Source: Pseudomonadota bacterium
GTDB lineage: Bacteria > Desulfobacterota > Desulfovibrionia > Desulfovibrionales > Desulfovibrionaceae
Direction: 5' to 3'
NCBI GenBank assembly: GCA_023460395.1
Contig: JAEWQB010000024.1
Coordinates: 1 to 64,000, forward strand
DNA length: 64,000 bases
Position numbers and translations under genes: made by a program. The notes beneath the pieces were generated by a model, which was not told where the DNA came from, searched no databases, and saw only the letters and a list, made by a program, of their open reading frames with translations. The first letter of the stretch is position 1; each line of letters starts with the position of its first letter. Of the stretch, positions 27,177-36,338 are shown one piece after another.

Positions 27177-27603
27177 GGCGTACCTCCCTTGCGGCTTGCG
27201 CATGCTGCCTTGCGTAAAGGACATGGGACCGATCACGCGGACAGGACATGCAATACTCTTTTCGATCACTGTACACATATAGGAACGAAACGCGTGATGT
27301 CCACAGGGCACTCCTTACGTCTTTTTTCCGCACCTGTGCCTTCGCGCTGCGACGCTTCCGGCGACTCATGCAGACCCCAAAAGCAGAGTGGGCCGAAGAA
27401 TCCGGGCAATTCACGCGAGTTGGGCGTCCTCTTGCTCCCACGCCGGTGATGTGAGACGATATGCCGAAAACGACTTCTATAAAAATATAATGACCGAAGA
27501 CCTCCGGCATGCAGGTGCGGGCGCTGCTCCCTTTTGCCGCCCAAACCTGTAAGACCAACGCACATCCGATACGGCGCACAGCGCATGGACGATTTCAATA
27601 CCC
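27177..27603. other. 427-bp region between the zinc-ribbon gene and mutL
   Basis: Divergent promoter region. The clearest signal is an AT-rich TATAAT at 27486-27491 preceded by TATAAAAA, facing mutL about 115 bp away, but it lacks a recognisable -35. No small gene with a ribosome site is visible. Confidence 0.4.
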
Positions 27604-29781
27604 ATGATGAACAAAACCGCTCTTCCCGCCCATGATAACACGGTGGACACCACACTCGCCCCCCAGCCAAACGGCACTGCGCCTGCCGGAAGCAGACGGA
27701 AAATACTCGCCCTGCCCCCGGAACTGAAAAACCAGATCGCTGCGGGAGAGGTGGTAGAACGCCCCGCCTCCGTCATTAAAGAACTGGTGGAAAACAGTCT
27801 GGACGCAGGCGCGACACACATTGAGGTCCAGATTGAAGAGGGGGGGCAGCGCCTTATCAGCGTGCGCGATAACGGCTCCGGCATTCCACGCGAAGAGTTG
27901 GAACTTGCCGTCACCCGCCACGCCACCAGCAAAGTATATAATCTGGATGAGCTTATGCGCATCGGCAGCTTCGGGTTTCGGGGCGAAGCGCTGCCGTCCA
28001 TCGCATCGGTATCCACATTCCGCATCACCTCCGCTCCCGCTCCAGAGGATGGGGCCGATTCCCCGGCGGACGCCTTTCGTATAGACGTAACTCATGGCAT
28101 TGTTACCGATAAAGCCCCGGCAGCACTGCACAGAGGTACGCTTGTGGAAATCCGCGACCTCTTCACCAATGTGCCTGCGCGGCTCAAATTTCTTAAAACC
28201 CAAAGCACCGAGGCTAAACGCTGCCAAGAGTTGCTCTCCCGGTTAGCACTGGCCCGGCCCGATGTGGGCATGACCTTTACAAACAACGGGCGAGAGGTCT
28301 GGCGCTTCCCCGCCGGGCAAACCCTCCGGGACCGGCTGGGCGTGCTCTGGCCCCCTGCCATTACTGACGAAATGCTGTCTTTCGACGCCGCCCGACAGGG
28401 CTGCCGCGCCTTTGGCCTAGCGGGGCACCCGCAAACAGCCCAGCCCCGTGCGGACCGTATGCTCTTTTGGGTAAACCGCCGTGCGGTAAATGACAGGCTC
28501 ATGATGCGCGCCGTGCGCGATGCCTACAAAGGAAGACTGCTCAGTAAAGAGTATCCGCAGGTTGTAGTCTTTTTGGAACTGGCACCGGACTGGGTGGACG
28601 CCAATGTTCACCCCGCTAAAAGCGAAGTACGCTTCCGCGACGAAAACGCAGTCTACCTCGCGGTACGCCGCGCGGTGGAACAGGCCCTAGACAGCCTCAC
28701 CTCGCTGTCTCCCGTAGCCCCAAGCGCCACTATGGAAGGACAAATCCCTTCCCCGCAACAGACGTTTTCAGCCCCCCCCCGCCCGGCAGGCTTTTGGGGC
28801 AGCATGGACGAAGCCCCCGTCATTCAGGATCCGCAACGTACCAATCCTGCCGCCGGAGAGGAAGAAACGGTTGTCATCGCCCCCCACCGCGCTGACGCGC
28901 TCCCACCGCAAACCTCCGGTTTCAGCGGCCAGACTGACACAACGGGTATGGGGGGGCTTCTCGTACACGAGCCATATTCCCACGCGCATCCGGCTCCCGC
29001 GACGTCCGCGAACCTTTTCGTTCCTTCCCAAGATGCACAAGGGCAGTTTGGCATTGCCCCGCCTTCCCGCGGTACGTCCGCTCCAGACTCCGCGCCACGC
29101 AACACCAAAGAACAACGTGAACAAAGCGGACAGGGTGAGCAGGGCGGCCCGGACAACGCAAGCGGACACGCGGCTGCGGGCGAACAGGAACACGCCATGC
29201 ACGCCACCACAGAGAATGCTAGCGTGCGGGTGGGTGATCTGACCTATTTGGGACAGGTGGGCGACACATACCTTATTCTCCGGCAGGGACGGGACACCCT
29301 CCTGCTTCTCGATCAGCACGCCGTGCACGAACGCATTCTCTACCAACGCATCCGACGCGACGCATCGCAAGGCGCATCGCAGCTACTCGCCATTCCCATG
29401 ACGCTGCCCCTTCACGCGTCCGAGGCCGCCCGTGTGCAGGAAATGTGGGCGCAATTGGGTGAAATGGGATTCACCCTGCACACTGAAGGTACGGGTGCGC
29501 TCCGCGTTTCCGGCATTCCCGCCGCGCTGGGACAGGCGGAAGCGCGGGAATTTCTGCGCGAAGCTCTGTCCGGGCAGATACAGTCTTTGGATGATATGTG
29601 GACGCTCATGGCTTGCAAAAGTGCCATTAAGGCCAACCAACGCCTTACCCCGGATGAGGCTGCGGGGCTTATTTCCCAGTGGCTCGCCACGCCGGACCGC
29701 GCTTATTGCCCGCATGGAAGACCCGCCATGCTCCAGTTTACCACGCATGCGCTAGAAAAGCTGTTTAAGCGTAAGGGGTAG
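27604..29781 (+). CDS. mutL: DNA mismatch repair protein MutL
   Basis: A 725-residue GHKL ATPase that couples mismatch recognition to strand removal. The N-terminal half has QIAAGEVVERPASVIKELVENSLDAGA, RDNGSGIP and GSFGFRGEALPSIASV (ATP site). Residues about 360-535 are a Pro/Gln-rich linker. The C-terminal domain carries endonuclease-type motifs: DQHAVHE at 570-576, ACKSAIKAN, and CPHGRP at 702-707. The DQHA motif ends in Gln (581) where nicking MutLs usually have Glu. About 28 residues precede the usual family N-terminus, and no strong ribosome site is seen before the ATG at 27604, so the start is uncertain. Confidence 0.95.
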   Translation: MMNKTALPAHDNTVDTTLAPQPNGTAPAGSRRKILALPPELKNQIAAGEVVERPASVIKELVENSLDAGATHIEVQIEEGGQRLISVRDNGSGIPREELELAVTRHATSKVYNLDELMRIGSFGFRGEALPSIASVSTFRITSAPAPEDGADSPADAFRIDVTHGIVTDKAPAALHRGTLVEIRDLFTNVPARLKFLKTQSTEAKRCQELLSRLALARPDVGMTFTNNGREVWRFPAGQTLRDRLGVLWPPAITDEMLSFDAARQGCRAFGLAGHPQTAQPRADRMLFWVNRRAVNDRLMMRAVRDAYKGRLLSKEYPQVVVFLELAPDWVDANVHPAKSEVRFRDENAVYLAVRRAVEQALDSLTSLSPVAPSATMEGQIPSPQQTFSAPPRPAGFWGSMDEAPVIQDPQRTNPAAGEEETVVIAPHRADALPPQTSGFSGQTDTTGMGGLLVHEPYSHAHPAPATSANLFVPSQDAQGQFGIAPPSRGTSAPDSAPRNTKEQREQSGQGEQGGPDNASGHAAAGEQEHAMHATTENASVRVGDLTYLGQVGDTYLILRQGRDTLLLLDQHAVHERILYQRIRRDASQGASQLLAIPMTLPLHASEAARVQEMWAQLGEMGFTLHTEGTGALRVSGIPAALGQAEAREFLREALSGQIQSLDDMWTLMACKSAIKANQRLTPDEAAGLISQWLATPDRAYCPHGRPAMLQFTTHALEKLFKRKG

Positions 29782-30002
29782 CAGCCCCGGCCTAGTCCGC
29801 CCCCTCACGCGTCCACGGAGGACACCCACCTTACGGCGGATCGCGGTGTGTTGGGAATAATGGGCAGACTTTTCGGTTTGTGCTATGCAGGCGTAAAGTT
29901 GATGAAGGCACGTTCTTCCGTTTCCTTCTGTTAACGGCGTCCCCACTTTTGCTGTTCCCGCACTACTTCGTCCGGTCACAGTCCGGGCTGCGCGAGGCCA
30001 CC

Positions 30003-31562
30003 ATGAGGGATTTTTCCCCAACCGTTCTGACCATTGAAGATGACCCCGTGGTCCGCGAGTCTATCGTCGGCTGGCTTGAAGACGCGGGGTTCTCCGTTTT
30101 GCAAAAAGACAACGGCATAGACGGATTACAGGCCTTCCGCGAGACGAATCCCGCCGCAGTATTGCTGGACCTTGGTATTCCCGGCATAGAGGGCATTCGC
30201 TTGCTGGAATTATTTACCGCAGAAGCCCCGCATACCCCTGTTATCGTAGTATCCGGTCATGCCGAAATTGATGCCGCCATTACGGCCTTCAAAGCCGGAG
30301 CGCGAGACTACCTCACCAAGCCTATTCTTAATATGGAGTTGCTTGAACAGACGGTGCGCAACTGCCTAGAGGTAAAAAACCTGAAAGACCGTCTGATGGA
30401 GGCGGAGCACCGCTACTACGCGCTGGTACAAAATCTTCCCGCCGTGGTGTTTTCGTTAACCAACGATGGACACATGCGTTTTTTAAACAGTAGCAGCCAG
30501 CACATTCTGGGATATTCCCCTGACCTTGCGGAATCCACTCCCGACTGGTTCTGGAAACAAATTCCCGACGCGGACCGTGAATCCACCCAACGTGCCTTTT
30601 TACGCGCCATCCAGCACGGTTCCCCCGCCTCGTCTGGAGTGGCGGATTCTCCCACGGCTCCCCACCACCCCGGAAACGCGGAAGAGAGCGGACCGGCGAA
30701 CGCATCCTCCCCCCCGGAGCATGACGCCACGGCACCTCGCAACGCGGCCCATACGCCGCCCTTTTCACTAGGCTTTTTCTTCCTCCATGCCGATGGGTAC
30801 CCCGTATGGCTGCATGCCACCTCTCTTAGCATTTCCCCTTCCGCCCCCGGCACCAACGCTCCCGGTCATATGGAAGGGCTGCTCGCGGATATGACGGAAC
30901 ACGCCTTCCTCGCCCGCCTGCTCATCCAGCGTGAAAAGCTCAATACACTTGGCGCGATGACGGATGAAATCTCTCACGAGCTACGCAACCCGGTCTTTGC
31001 GCTGGGGGGCTTTGCCCGCCGCTTGCACGAACAGCACCCGCAAATACCGGAAGCTGAAATTATTTTGCAGGAAGCCCGGCGGTTGGAACAACTCATGGAC
31101 CGCATTCGGGAATATCTGGACCCCGTGGCGGTGAATCTGGGGGAATGTTCCCTGAACGGTGTGCTGCGCCTCTGCGCCGATGTTGCTCTCCCCCGCCTGC
31201 GGGGACGGGGCATATCACCAGAACTGCATATGTGCCCGGACCTTGCGCCCATTCAGTCGGACACGGACCTGCTGAGTCAGATATGCATGACGCTCATCGC
31301 CACAGCTTCCCGGCAAATGCCGCCGGAAGGCGCGCTTTCTCTGCGCACACACGCCGCTCCGGGCCGCCAGTACCTCTCCGTTTCAGCCCCGCTACGCCCC
31401 GGCTCCACCCTTTCTCCAGACCGCATTCTCATGCCTTTTGAACAAGACAGCCCCGCGCCCGGCCTTGCGGTGGCCCACCGCCTAACACGCGATCTGGGCG
31501 GCTTGTTGCAGGTGCGTCAGGAAACGGGAACACTTACGTTCACGCTCAGTCTTCCCGCCTAA
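30003..31562 (+). CDS. Receiver-PAS-histidine kinase protein with decayed ATPase domain
   Basis: A 519-residue cytosolic signalling protein. An N-terminal receiver domain (residues 5-120) has the acidic pair EDD, phospho-acceptor Asp56 (LLDLGIPG) and Lys in YLTKP. A PAS domain follows (about 145-300, interrupted by a Pro/Ala-rich insertion), then an H-box MTDEISHELRNPVFALGGFARRL with His325. The C-terminal ATPase-like domain keeps a G2-like GLAVAHRLTRDLGG but has no recognisable N-box Asn (LSQICMTLIATAS) and no DxGxG. The N-terminus upstream of the ATG at 30003 looks non-coding. It follows mutL as a separate unit; its output partner is unknown. Confidence 0.85.
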   Translation: MRDFSPTVLTIEDDPVVRESIVGWLEDAGFSVLQKDNGIDGLQAFRETNPAAVLLDLGIPGIEGIRLLELFTAEAPHTPVIVVSGHAEIDAAITAFKAGARDYLTKPILNMELLEQTVRNCLEVKNLKDRLMEAEHRYYALVQNLPAVVFSLTNDGHMRFLNSSSQHILGYSPDLAESTPDWFWKQIPDADRESTQRAFLRAIQHGSPASSGVADSPTAPHHPGNAEESGPANASSPPEHDATAPRNAAHTPPFSLGFFFLHADGYPVWLHATSLSISPSAPGTNAPGHMEGLLADMTEHAFLARLLIQREKLNTLGAMTDEISHELRNPVFALGGFARRLHEQHPQIPEAEIILQEARRLEQLMDRIREYLDPVAVNLGECSLNGVLRLCADVALPRLRGRGISPELHMCPDLAPIQSDTDLLSQICMTLIATASRQMPPEGALSLRTHAAPGRQYLSVSAPLRPGSTLSPDRILMPFEQDSPAPGLAVAHRLTRDLGGLLQVRQETGTLTFTLSLPA

Positions 31563-31571
31563 CAAAACAAA

Positions 31572-31609
31572 AACCGCCCCCGCCCGGCATTGCCGATGCG
31601 AAGGCGGTT
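31572..31609 (-). terminator. Terminator of hldD
   Basis: Hairpin AACCGCC (31572-31578) with GGCGGTT (31603-31609) and an inner CCGGCATTGCCG stem. On the minus strand it is followed by TTTGTTTTGTT, so it mainly terminates hldD. It is also placed to stop the convergent kinase gene. Confidence 0.75.
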
Positions 31610-31642
31610 CTATCCGCATACAGTTATCAAAAAAACGCCCGG

Positions 31643-32707
31643 TTATAAAAACGGGTCCGCCTGCGAGAGGTAGTTGCACACGTAATCGCGCGCTCCTTCC
31701 TCCAGACTGCGAAACCGCACGGGACAACCAGCTTCATGCAGCCTGCGCATGGGCGCTTCTGTAAAATACTGATACTTGCCACGCAGTTCTTCCGGCATAT
31801 CAATATATTCGATAACCGGTTCTTTTTCCATGGCGGCAAAGACGGAACGGGCCAGATCATTCCATTCTCGCGCGGTGCCCGTGCCCACGTTGAACAAACC
31901 GTTTGCCTGCGGGTTCTGTAACAGCCACCACATAGCGTCCACGCAGTCCTTCACATATACGAAGTCGCGCTTCTGCCCGCCGTCAGGATACTCCGGGTGG
32001 TACGAACGGAAGAGCTTCATGCGCTCGGTTTCGCCTATCTGCGAAAAGGCCTTGCACACCACGCTCATCATATTGCCCTTATGGTATTCATTGGGACCGT
32101 AAACATTGAAGAACTTCAGGCAGACTATCTCGTCCAGCAGTCCTTCGCGGTAGGCCCACAAGTCAAACAACTGCTTAGAATATCCATACATATTCAGAGG
32201 CTTAAGCCGCAGCATGGTTTCCACGGAATCGTCAAAGCCAAGAACGCCGTCCCCGTAGGTAGCGGCGGAGCTGGCGTTAATAAACCGCGCCCCGCGTTCC
32301 AGCGCAAACTGGCACATCGCTTTGGTATAGCGCAGGTTATTTTCCATAAGGAAATCAGCGTCCCGCTCCGTGGTGGAGGAACACGCGCCCATATGAATAA
32401 CGCCCTCTACCATCCACGGCACCTCGTCATGCATCACCAGATCCATAAACGCATCACGATGCAGGTAATCCGTGTAAGTGCGGTTGACCAGATTCTTCCA
32501 TTTTTCCGTACTGGCGAGGTTGTCCACCACCACAATATTGGTAATGCCCATCTCGTTCAGCTTCCAGACCATGGCGCTGCCGATAAACCCGGCACCGCCA
32601 GTGACGATGTACACTCCCTGCGAATCGCCATCCGTTTCCGGCGCGACTCCGTGATTCTGGCAGCAGCCATGTGCGTGACCGCCACTGCAGGAATGCTCAG
32701 TATGCAT
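31643..32707 (-). CDS. hldD: ADP-L-glycero-D-manno-heptose 6-epimerase with His/Cys-rich N-terminus
   Basis: A 354-residue short-chain dehydrogenase that makes the heptose donor for LPS core. The NADP site is YIVTGGAGFIGSAMVWKLNE. HMGACSSTTERDADFLMENN, the catalytic YGYSKQLFDLWA and FFNVYGPNEYHKGNMMSV are all HldD signatures. Unusually, about 30 residues precede the enzyme and contain five His and three Cys in the first 19 (starting MHTEHSC, then HAHGCCQNH), like a metal-binding tail. AAGGAG upstream places the start at 32707. The YkgJ-type Cys protein lies just upstream on the same strand. Confidence 0.94.
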   Translation of the reverse strand: MHTEHSCSGGHAHGCCQNHGVAPETDGDSQGVYIVTGGAGFIGSAMVWKLNEMGITNIVVVDNLASTEKWKNLVNRTYTDYLHRDAFMDLVMHDEVPWMVEGVIHMGACSSTTERDADFLMENNLRYTKAMCQFALERGARFINASSAATYGDGVLGFDDSVETMLRLKPLNMYGYSKQLFDLWAYREGLLDEIVCLKFFNVYGPNEYHKGNMMSVVCKAFSQIGETERMKLFRSYHPEYPDGGQKRDFVYVKDCVDAMWWLLQNPQANGLFNVGTGTAREWNDLARSVFAAMEKEPVIEYIDMPEELRGKYQYFTEAPMRRLHEAGCPVRFRSLEEGARDYVCNYLSQADPFL

Positions 32708-32739
32708 ATGTACCAACTCCTTGGAGGATATGTGCCCAA

Positions 32740-33411
32740 TCATGCTGCGGCAGATTCTCGTTCCACGTGCGGGCCGTGCTCTGTGTTCACCACGCGCAGA
32801 CCAAACATATGCGCCGTGTCACCCAACGTGCGTCCAAAATAAAAAGCAAGTTCATCGGCGGGCAGCGATGCCTTTTCCTGCACCACCGCGCGAAACGCCA
32901 TGTCAAACCGCACCGCCTCGGCAAACCCTTCCCGCGCGGCAGGGTCTTCGTCAAAACGAGCCGCCAGCCGTTCCAACGCGGCGTAGCCGCAGGACTCTTC
33001 GTGTACCCGAATGAGTTCCGCAAGACCAGAGTCCGCGCCCAGTATATCGAACCGGGTAATGCGTTCCTTGTCATACATGGCGCTGATTTCTTCAGGATGC
33101 CAACAGTCCAGCGCACGGCATTCCGCAGGCCGATTTTCATAAATAAAGCAGAGATGATCCACCATATTCAAAAACCGACAGGTCCAGTTAGCGGTATCCC
33201 GTCCGTGCAGCTTAACAATCTCTTCATCCAGCGCCACAAGGTTGCCGGAAATTTGATCGCGCACAAGTTCTCCGCGCCGGAACGTAATGAGATCGCGGCG
33301 GGCAAAGGCTCCCTGCGCAAGGCGGGGAAGGTCTTCACGGTGCAGAGCCGGACCGCCCTTGGCACAGCACGTGCCGCACCGCGTACATTCCCGCTGTATG
33401 GTGTGACCCAT
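32740..33411 (-). CDS. YkgJ-family cysteine-cluster protein
   Basis: A 223-residue protein. The N-terminal ECTRCGTCCAKGGPALHREDLPRL motif, CRFLNM, CFIYENRPAECRALDC complete the eight-Cys pattern of the YkgJ/CxxCxxCC family, thought to bind zinc or an iron-sulfur cluster. No function is established for the family. The start at 33411 follows an AAGGAG site. It ends 32 bp before hldD and is probably co-transcribed with it. Confidence 0.8.
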   Translation of the reverse strand: MGHTIQRECTRCGTCCAKGGPALHREDLPRLAQGAFARRDLITFRRGELVRDQISGNLVALDEEIVKLHGRDTANWTCRFLNMVDHLCFIYENRPAECRALDCWHPEEISAMYDKERITRFDILGADSGLAELIRVHEESCGYAALERLAARFDEDPAAREGFAEAVRFDMAFRAVVQEKASLPADELAFYFGRTLGDTAHMFGLRVVNTEHGPHVERESAAA

Positions 33412-33715
33412 TATGGTCTCCTTATCGTTGCGCCGCGCAGACCACGCGACGTCATGCATGCCCGCTACCGCGGACGAAAATTTTACAAACGCGGTGCGCG
33501 TGTTCCTGCGGAAAGCCGCACGCAATCGCAACCGGTGTGGTTTGCGTCTGGCGGAGAAATCTGTGCCGCAGTTTTTTCCGGTGCGTGGGGCGGAGATTTG
33601 GAGGTTCTGTCGCCCTGTCAGCTCTACCGGCTCTGTTTGCTCTGTTTGCTCTGAAAAGCACCGGCAGCGCAGTCGGCATGGTTATTCTGTCCACGAAATT
33701 CATAGAATCCGACGG
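33412..33715. other. 304-bp gap between the kinase gene and the YkgJ gene
   Basis: No gene with support. It contains a short tandem repeat of GCTCTGTTT (33630-33653, 2.7 copies). No clear terminator follows the Ser/Thr kinase gene in this gap. Confidence 0.4.
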
Positions 33716-35320
33716 TTACAGGGCCCGCACGACTCGCACGCCAAACCGGCAGGTATCGTCCTGCCAGCCGACAAACCCCATGGACGCGTTCACAAACCAT
33801 GCCGCCATATACGACTTCCTGTCACACGTCCAGAAGATGTCGTGCCCACGCCGGAGCGCAAAAGCGGAGCCAAGTTCTCCGTCCAGCAGGGTGTCTGTTC
33901 CCGCTCCGCGTACACCGTCCAGCATCGGCGGCAGACAATACGCATCCGCCACAGAACGTCGCTCCAACAGGGAGCATAGCTCATCCACGGTGGGCAACCG
34001 CCAGTCTGTGTAACCTGCGAACCCTTCGGCATTCCGCGCCTCCGCATACGCCTGCGCGTCCTGCCATGAAAGAGCACGAGTGTTTGCCGCGCGTTGCCAC
34101 AGGCAGCCACTGCGGACATCGAGCACGGTGCCATTCCCTTTGTCCACAAGCAAGGGAACCGCGTTCCGCGTGGGACGCCACAAAACATCCAGCCCAAAAC
34201 GCTCCTGCGCACCACGAATACCCTGCCTGCACGATATCCGCCGGGGATAGTCCCCCCCGGCCTGCGAAACCTGTAAGCCGGGTTGCGTGGCTGATTTGTC
34301 CTGAGAAGCGACTGTGGCTTCTTGCAAAACACACGTGGAGCGCACCCGTTTTTTCCAGCACCGCAGCAATTCGGCAAGCTCCCCGGCCATTTCTGCGGCA
34401 TCCGCGAACCGGTTTTCAGGGTGTTCCGCCATGGCGGTGGCAAAAAACGCATCCCATGCGCCACCATGCGCGGTATCCGCCGCCAATTCCGCACACAAAC
34501 GGCTGGCCCGGAGCGGTCCCCCGCCGTCCACCTCGTTCTCCCAGTCCGGGCCGTCTGGGCTGTCCGGGCCGGACAATTGAAACGCCTCGGACCGCGCGAG
34601 GCGCTGTCCGGCACTGGCACGGTCGTCCGGGTCAAGATATGGAAGAAGCCCTGTGAGCATGCGAAACAGCATAACACCCACGGGGTACAGGTCCGCCCGC
34701 CCGTCTACGGCATCCGGGGTCCGTTCCTGCTCCGGCGCGGCATAGTACGGGGAGCCTATCTTCACGCTGCCGGGCAAACCAGACCCGGACTGATGCGCTG
34801 CCCGCATTTCCCCGCGAAGCCGGGAAAGACCAAAATCGATAAGGCGCACCTCATCGTGTCCGCTGATCATAATATTGAAGGGTTTCACGTCCCGGTGGAT
34901 CACCCCGGCCTGATGCAGGCAATCCAGCGCCCCCAAAGTCTGGAGAGCGTAGCCCACCGCCCGTTCCAGCGGAAGACGGCGGGATGGCGCTTCCACACGA
35001 TAGGTTTCCCCAATGATCGCGCCCAGCGTGAGACTGCAATAGTCCATGACAAAAAAAGGACGCTCCCGTCCGGCGACCAAAGCGACATCGTAATCCCACA
35101 CGGTGGCTATGTTGGGATGCTCCAGCCCCGCCATGAGCACCGCCTCGTTTTTAAAGGCGGTCGCCAGCGTTTCAAACCCGGCGATATCTTCCAGCATGTC
35201 TGTGGGGCGCAGCAACTTAAGCGCGGCTATGCGTCCGGTAACGGGCTGAACCACCTTATACACGGTCCCCATACCGCCGCGCCCCAGCAGCCCGCGCACG
35301 GCGTAGCGTCCTATCCGCAT
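33716..35320 (-). CDS. Ser/Thr protein kinase with C-terminal DUF1566 domain
   Basis: A 534-residue eukaryotic-like kinase. The Gly loop is LLGRGGMGTVYK (11-22), catalytic Lys35, HRDVKPFN at 142-149, DFG at 162-164 and the APE-equivalent APEQE, so it should be active. Residues about 255-380 form a linker. The C-terminus (about 395-534) is a DUF1566/Lcl-type domain with LWQRAANTRALSWQDAQAYAEA, GYTDWRLPTVDELCSLLE and FGVRVVRAL, usually a sensory or adhesin-like fold. There is no transmembrane helix between the domains, so both appear cytosolic. Substrates are unknown. Confidence 0.9.
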   Translation of the reverse strand: MRIGRYAVRGLLGRGGMGTVYKVVQPVTGRIAALKLLRPTDMLEDIAGFETLATAFKNEAVLMAGLEHPNIATVWDYDVALVAGRERPFFVMDYCSLTLGAIIGETYRVEAPSRRLPLERAVGYALQTLGALDCLHQAGVIHRDVKPFNIMISGHDEVRLIDFGLSRLRGEMRAAHQSGSGLPGSVKIGSPYYAAPEQERTPDAVDGRADLYPVGVMLFRMLTGLLPYLDPDDRASAGQRLARSEAFQLSGPDSPDGPDWENEVDGGGPLRASRLCAELAADTAHGGAWDAFFATAMAEHPENRFADAAEMAGELAELLRCWKKRVRSTCVLQEATVASQDKSATQPGLQVSQAGGDYPRRISCRQGIRGAQERFGLDVLWRPTRNAVPLLVDKGNGTVLDVRSGCLWQRAANTRALSWQDAQAYAEARNAEGFAGYTDWRLPTVDELCSLLERRSVADAYCLPPMLDGVRGAGTDTLLDGELGSAFALRRGHDIFWTCDRKSYMAAWFVNASMGFVGWQDDTCRFGVRVVRAL

Positions 35321-35395
35321 TCCCCGCGTCCTTTCATAAAAGTTGTCTACCGTACCGTCGCTGCCGGATTCGCTATTGGCTCCGCCATAACGTAG

Positions 35396-36130
35396 CTATG
35401 CAAGAAGCCTGTCCGCGTAACGCTGAGGCATGCCTGCTTCCTTAAATTTGCGCACTGTGGTTTCCACATCATACGGCACAAACCGGACCACAAGTTCCCA
35501 CGTTTCCGTATCCCACAGCACATATTTCGCTCTGCGGTCGCCATCGCGGGGTTGCCCCACCGCGCCTACATTAATGATGTGGCGGTGAGCGTGATTCAAT
35601 ACCAGTGATCCCACGCCGAGTGGATGACGGGTAATGCTTGTGCCGTCCCACTCCACATGCTCCAGCTCATGAGTATGCCCCACAAAGGCGACAGCGTGCG
35701 GGTATGTGGAAAAAAGCTCAACCAAACCGCTCGCTTCCAGTTCGTAAAGATAGCGCAGCGCGGAATCGGGCGGCAGTCCGTGTACAAACAACGCGCCGTG
35801 CCGTTCCACCGAAACGGGCAGAGCAGCGGCCCACTCCACTGTTTCCGGGCTGACCAACTCGCAGGTGCGTTTGAGAGCCTCGCGGGACTGCGGATTGAAC
35901 CAACGGCGATACTTTGCCCGCGCCACGCCCAACTCATGGTTTCCAGTCACACACAGCATGCCTCGCGCACGCACCAACCGGACACATGCTTCCGGGTCCG
36001 GCCCGTAGCCCACCACATCCCCCAAAGAGACGATCTCGGCAACGGGAGGTGTGGTTGCGTCCAGATCAGCCAGAACGCTGGTCAAGGCTTCCAGATTGCC
36101 GTGGATGTCGGAAAGAATGGCAATTCGCAT
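35396..36130 (-). CDS. Metallophosphoesterase family protein
   Basis: A 244-residue calcineurin-like phosphoesterase. The dinuclear metal motifs are MRIAILSDIHGNLEAL, IVSLGDVVGYGPDPEACV, VTGNHELG, FVHGLP and VGHTHELEH. The pattern fits the cytosolic YfcE-like/DUF2436-related single-domain phosphodiesterases. The open frame continues to 36631, but MRIAILSDIHG at 36130 is the family N-terminus and the upstream part is antisense to gnd. It is divergent from gnd and 75 bp downstream of the Ser/Thr kinase gene. Confidence 0.88.
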   Translation of the reverse strand: MRIAILSDIHGNLEALTSVLADLDATTPPVAEIVSLGDVVGYGPDPEACVRLVRARGMLCVTGNHELGVARAKYRRWFNPQSREALKRTCELVSPETVEWAAALPVSVERHGALFVHGLPPDSALRYLYELEASGLVELFSTYPHAVAFVGHTHELEHVEWDGTSITRHPLGVGSLVLNHAHRHIINVGAVGQPRDGDRRAKYVLWDTETWELVVRFVPYDVETTVRKFKEAGMPQRYADRLLA

Positions 36131-36267
36131 ACCCGGAACATACCAAAAAGCTGTAAAAAGGGAAATCAGACTCCGCGTGCATCCAAGGTCCGCGTAGGTA
36201 GTGCCCACGCTCATCGTTCCGTGGTATATTTTCCCTCTGACGCAGCCACTGGCAACGGGCATTTCCA

Positions 36268-36296
36268 TTGTCACCATTCCCGCCATGCGGTAGTGT
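36268..36296 (+). promoter_or_regulatory. Candidate gnd promoter
   Basis: TTGTCA (36268-36273) and TAGTGT (36291-36296) with 17-bp spacing, about 42 bp before the gnd start codon in the divergent gap. Confidence 0.4.
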
Positions 36297-36338
36297 GGTA
36301 TCTCTTCTCTGACAAACGCAATCCTCAAGGAGAACTCC

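Noticed and set aside
33630..33653. GCTCTGTTT tandem repeat as a regulatory or CRISPR-like element
   Set aside because: Only 2.7 copies, no spacers, likely replication slippage.
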